Part shown: positions 60,740 to 64,000 of the stretch, piece by piece | How positions within the stretch are numbered: position 1 is the stretch's first letter | Layout: each line of letters opens with the position of its first letter | Assembly (NCBI RefSeq): GCF_029227915.1 | Contig: NC_079889.1 | Coordinates: 5,704,001 to 5,768,000, forward strand | Length of the DNA stretch: 64,000 nt | Source: Hydractinia symbiolongicarpus | Taxonomy: Eukaryota; Cnidaria; Hydrozoa; Anthoathecata; Hydractiniidae | Direction of reading: 5' to 3' | Translations under genes and position numbers: made by a program | Notes under the pieces: generated by a model | What the model was told of the DNA's origin: nothing | Databases searched by the model: none | The model's input: the letters and a program-made list of their open reading frames with translations, nothing else

Positions 60740-61248
60740 CAGTGGACTCTCTATAACTCGAACAGCCATGGGGAATCGGAAACCGTTCGAGTTATAGAGA
60801 GGTTCGGGTAATAGAGAGTTGGAAGTTTTTTCAAGCTTTTGTACAAGTTTTGTATAAATGGCCAATTAAGCGTGATTTTTTCCCTTGTATACAAAAGAAT
60901 CGTATATACGTTTTGTTCGAATGACATTCGAATCATTTAAGACCCCTCACACATGTAAGATATGAAACATTCGAATCATTTAAGACTCCATTCACGTTTA
61001 CAGAGCCAAAACAATGCGAAAAAACTGCTTGTGTTATATAAAGTTCTAGATACATGCTGCGACATTCAAGTTATAGAGAGAAAATACCCGAAGAGACCAA
61101 AAAACATTCGAGTTAAGCAGAGATTCGAGTTATAGGAGTTCGAGTAATAGAGAGTTTTTTATGAGAGTTTATTAGGATATTCCAGCAAAATCGTTCGAGT
61201 TAAGGAAAGATTCGAGTTATAGGGGTTCCAGTTATAGAGAGACCACTG
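60740..61248 (+). mobile_element. pogo/Tigger-like MITE, 509 bp, TA target duplication
   Basis: Left end CAGTGGACTCTCTATAACTC, right end GTTATAGAGAGACCACTG, flanked by TA at 60738-60739 and 61249-61250. Subterminal regions repeat CGAGTTATAGAG and TTCGAGTTA motifs in both orientations, typical of Tc1/mariner pogo-like elements. No transposase. Confidence 0.85.
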
Positions 61249-61263
61249 TATATTTTAAATATA

Positions 61264-61401
61264 CTAGTCGGTGGCCCGTGGAAAAATCCACGGGATCGCC
61301 CGTTATTTTTATACCGCAATTTGTGCGCCTTTTATTTTATACCGCAACTTGCGGTACCATTTTGCGTGACAGACAGACGCATACAGGTATTATAATATAG
61401 A
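61264..61401 (-). mobile_element. Non-autonomous Helitron, tandem array 3, unit 1 (138 bp)
   Basis: CTAG end at 61264, hairpin CCCGTGGA/TCCACGGG, TC start TCTATATTATAATACC at 61401. Same subfamily as the GACA-expanded copy at 47508, but its GACA tract is only about two units. Confidence 0.85.
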
Positions 61402-61574
61402 CTAGTCGTTGCCCGTGGAAACATCCACGGGTTCGCCCGTCCATTGTATTTACCCGTCGCAACAAAGTGGATAAAAATATGTCGCATTTGATATTCGTGT
61501 TTCCGTAACATGATTTTCTAACTCAGCGGGGGGTCCGCGCAGAGACAGACAGACGACGGCTATTATTATAGAGA
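61402..61574 (-). mobile_element. Non-autonomous Helitron, tandem array 3, unit 2 (173 bp)
   Basis: CTAG end at 61402, TCTCTATAATAATAGCCG start at 61574. Close relative of 57641-57814. Its hairpin loop region carries one change (AAAC for AAAA). Confidence 0.85.
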
Positions 61575-61767
61575 CTAGTCGTCACCCATGGAAAAATCCA
61601 CGGGGTCACCCGTTGCGTTCGCTCGTCCTTTAAATTTACCCGTCGCAACAAAGTGGATAAAAATATATCGCATTTGGTATTAATGCGCATTTTAAAAATT
61701 TCGTGTTTCCGCTACGGGACGCAGCTTTTGCAGACACACAGACATAATACGGCTATTATTAAAGAGA
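61575..61767 (-). mobile_element. Non-autonomous Helitron, tandem array 3, unit 3 (193 bp)
   Basis: CTAG end at 61575, TC start TCTCTTTAATAATAGCCG at 61767, flanked by A on the minus strand. It shares the ATTTACCCGTCGCAACAAAG block with unit 2. Confidence 0.8.
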
Positions 61768-62006
61768 TGCTAGAGATTCAAATATTTTACAATTTTCTTT
61801 GATCTTGTATAAAGTTCGAGTATATTTTTAAACATACATTTTACCTATTGTTAAAAAATATATTACAAACCATAAACAACAGAGAGTAACAAGGGCACTG
61901 AAGTTGACATGACAACTTTAAAATGTTATTTTGATCACCTCTGCGTCACTTAGGTATATTATTTTGGTTTTATATTTCAACAGAATTCTCCACCTATCTA
62001 TAGTCA

Positions 62007-62640
62007 CTAGTTTTTGCCATCTCAAACATCAATAACAAAGATTTGCAAATGCACTTTTTTAAGAAAGTACATCTCAAAATATATCTGCCCGTTGCCTCTA
62101 TCGTTTAGACGTTGCTCAAGAAAATGTATAAAACCGTCAAAGAACGGTTGAAGAGATTTAAAAGTTTAAAACTGATGCTGACGTCAGGAATGACCATTCG
62201 ATCAAAATTAATGTAAGGAATTATGTGAAACAATGATGAAGAAAATGTATAGCATTGTGTCCTTTGGATGAACAGTTACAAAGATATTGAGAATTGTTGT
62301 AGTAATTTAATGACGTCACCAACCCCTCTCTTTTGAAAGAGGTGGCTTCACCAGGTTTGGAAAATTGTTCTTATTTTGGTCCCAGGTAGTCCGTAGTTAC
62401 CCACACAGGAGATGACGTCAGTTATTTCCACCCATTTCTAGTTTAAGCCTTAAACTTAAAAGTGCAATGCAATGGTTTCACTAATCCTATTTTATGAATT
62501 GACGTCAGTCTAATGCATTGACGTCGTGGCATAACGTCTAGGCAGTTAACAAATAAGACATTTTTTTCTACTTTATTAAGGAAAATGAAAATATCTATTT
62601 TGCTTGTTACAGACATACACAGTTTCCATATTATGATAGC
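62007..62640 (-). mobile_element. Degenerate non-autonomous Helitron of the array 1 subfamily
   Basis: Contains CAAGAAAATGTATA, ATGCTGACGTCAGGAATG, GACGTCACCAACCC, TTTGGTCCCAGGTAGTCC and CTTGTTACAGACATACACAG, in the order of the array 1 units. The ends are decayed (CTAG near 62007, ATTATGATAG near 62636). Confidence 0.5.
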
Positions 62641-63383
62641 GCAATTACACGGTAGACAAAAAATTGAACCTTTTATTCCATGTAAACGAATGCTTGTAAA
62701 AGATTGGTATAAAAATTATCTCGCGAAGTTAAATAGTGTTCGATTTCTAGTTACCGTTAAAATAAGTTTTCACCACGACGTTCTGTACTTGTTATTTGTA
62801 TGGGTTCTCGGTATTGTGCTATAAGAACAGAGAATTTTTTTATGTTGCGAAAATAAATAGCAAGTATTTGCGAATTCTCTTGGAATCCGTTTTGTTATTT
62901 GAAGAATTTATTTTAATCTTAATTTGTAGTATTAATGACAATGTTTTTAATGAGAAGCAAGTTTTCTGAGAAATGTCACTTTTTTGATTGACATCTTATT
63001 TAATAAGATATAATTGGCTGCAATTGGTGTCTTAACCTTTTGTGTTGTACACACATAAAATCTGACCCGACAACATACTGAAATTTAAAACCTTCAACTT
63101 TTTCACTGTTCACTCGTGGTTATAAAGAATTGTTAGCGTTGAAGAAAGTAAGTGGTAAGCAGAAATTAACAAAAAAGTTTTATTGCTCAATCCGTGTCCG
63201 ATATTTTGTAACAAGCAAGAACATAAGCCTTTTGGTCAAAAAACATTTTAATTTTGCTTTTAGCTTTAAAATAAACAACATGCAAAGGCTGACTCGAATG
63301 TCTCATAAAAAGCATGTTGACCAATCCGAAACTTTAGCGCTAGTAACAAAATCAAGCAACTGTTATTTCACTTACAGGCAAAG

Positions 63384-64000
63384 ATGAAACAATCGAATAG
63401 ATTATGTTGTTGTGTGGACTTAGAAACAGTTGTACTGGTGTTCAGCATGGCTTCGACAATGTTCTCGTGCTTCAATATAGGAATGTCAGCTAAGGTATGA
63501 AATTTTTTTTTGTTTAAATATTTTTTGTTAGGTTTGTTTCCCTTTATGATAATTTTACATTCGCTTTCTTCTTCTTTTTTTTACCAAATTTCACTTAGAA
63601 AAGCCGAGCTAAACTCACGTAGCCATATACGACATCAGAGTCCTGTATACGGCTACGTTTGCAACACACACACCTACTCACATTTATTTACGATGATAAA
63701 ACTAAAATAGCCTCGGTTTAAAATACGAGAAACTGATTATTGAAAACTGCTAAGAAATGTTTATGCAAAAAAATTTAAATTTTTTTTTATTAACTGTTTA
63801 TTGGTTTCGTTATTTATTTCGTTATTTATTTATTTATTTATTTATTTTGATTAGATGTTACTCCAGGATGCACCAGAGCAGATGCAAATTATTTTCGTGA
63901 GCATTCAAACAACAGACATACCAGAAAAGATTACCCACATATACAGAGCGTTATCTTATATCAAAATCGTTGTCAATTTGTTCAGTTTTTTCACCAGTGC
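63384..64000 (+). CDS. Paralogous four-transmembrane gene, exon 1 and partial exon 2
   Basis: Exon 1 (63384-63494) encodes 37 residues: Cys-rich start SNRLCCCVDLET, a hydrophobic stretch, then FSCFNIGMSAK, with donor GTATGA. The intron is 360 bp and ends TTTGATTAG. Exon 2 begins at 63855 in phase 0 (MLLQDAPEQMQIIFVSIQTT) and is open to the window edge (ALSYIKIVVNLFSFFTS). Compared with the minus-strand gene at 13399-14895, intron position and phase agree, FSCFN is identical, and roughly a third of the first 49 exon 2 residues match (for example Q-x-x-F-x-x-I-x-T and YIK). The ATG at the exon 2 start is an internal codon by this alignment. Family not named; LAPTM-like tetraspan is a possibility. 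Confidence 0.78.

Noticed and set aside
61264-61767. CRISPR-like array from the repeated CCCGTGGAAAAATCCACGGG hairpin
   Set aside because: The hairpins are spaced 140-190 bp apart inside Helitron units with TC and CTAG ends in a eukaryotic context.
62585-62824. Small open frame ahead of the four-TM paralogue as a separate gene
   Set aside because: Its first part lies in a decayed Helitron end, and no splice or domain support is visible.

Overview
This is an AT-rich animal genomic window, not bacterial. It has introns with GT/AG borders, no operons, and is dominated by transposable elements: EN+ Penelope-like elements, CR1/Jockey-type LINEs, Helitrons, and piggyBac- and pogo-like MITEs. The mix (2A-bearing CR1, a Penelope element with a GIY-YIG domain, a XerD-like tyrosine recombinase relic) fits a cnidarian or another marine invertebrate. 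The species cannot be fixed from sequence alone.

Host genes. Two small two-exon genes frame the window. One (13399-14895, minus) has exon 1 of 38 codons and exon 2 of 163 codons and encodes a predicted four-transmembrane protein of about 201 residues. The other (63384 to beyond 64000, plus) has the same exon layout, the same phase-0 intron and clearly related protein sequence, so they are paralogues. Both first exons are short and easily missed.

Layout. 1-1358: a block that recurs at 47551-53968. 6.6-11.1 kb: copy 1 of a ~2.5 kb repeat (family X) split by a 1.45 kb segment that is flanked by 275-bp direct repeats and holds a strongly structured, oligo-T-terminated RNA candidate. 11.5-12.2 kb: tyrosine-recombinase pseudogene. 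16.3 kb: a 320-bp CCCCTTCT array. 21.5-23.7 kb: a hammerhead-like motif, then three head-to-tail Helitrons. 27.76-31.19 kb: a 1,647-bp-armed, nearly perfect palindrome of two head-to-head Penelope copies, with hammerhead-like motifs near both outer ends. 31.2-33.8 kb: family X copy 2. 34.6-38.4 kb: a decayed autonomous Helitron (Rep plus PIF1 helicase) whose N-terminus carries a 2A ribosome-skipping motif. 38.9-40.3 kb: a non-autonomous Helitron split by a piggyBac-type MITE. 41.8-46.3 kb: LINE remnants. 47.5-53.97 kb: second copy of the window-start block, now holding a ~1.08 kb uninterrupted GACA array inside a small Helitron and an intact, apparently full-length CR1 (1,163-residue ORF). 55.2-58.3 kb: LINE remnants split by a tandem Helitron array. 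60.7-61.8 kb: a pogo-like MITE and three more tandem Helitrons.

The elements form a nested record. Several insertions can be read against an empty site inside this same window: the CR1 against block A, the Helitron array against the reading frame it interrupts, and the piggyBac MITE against its TTAA inside a Helitron. All statements come from reading the sequence; no alignments or database searches were run.
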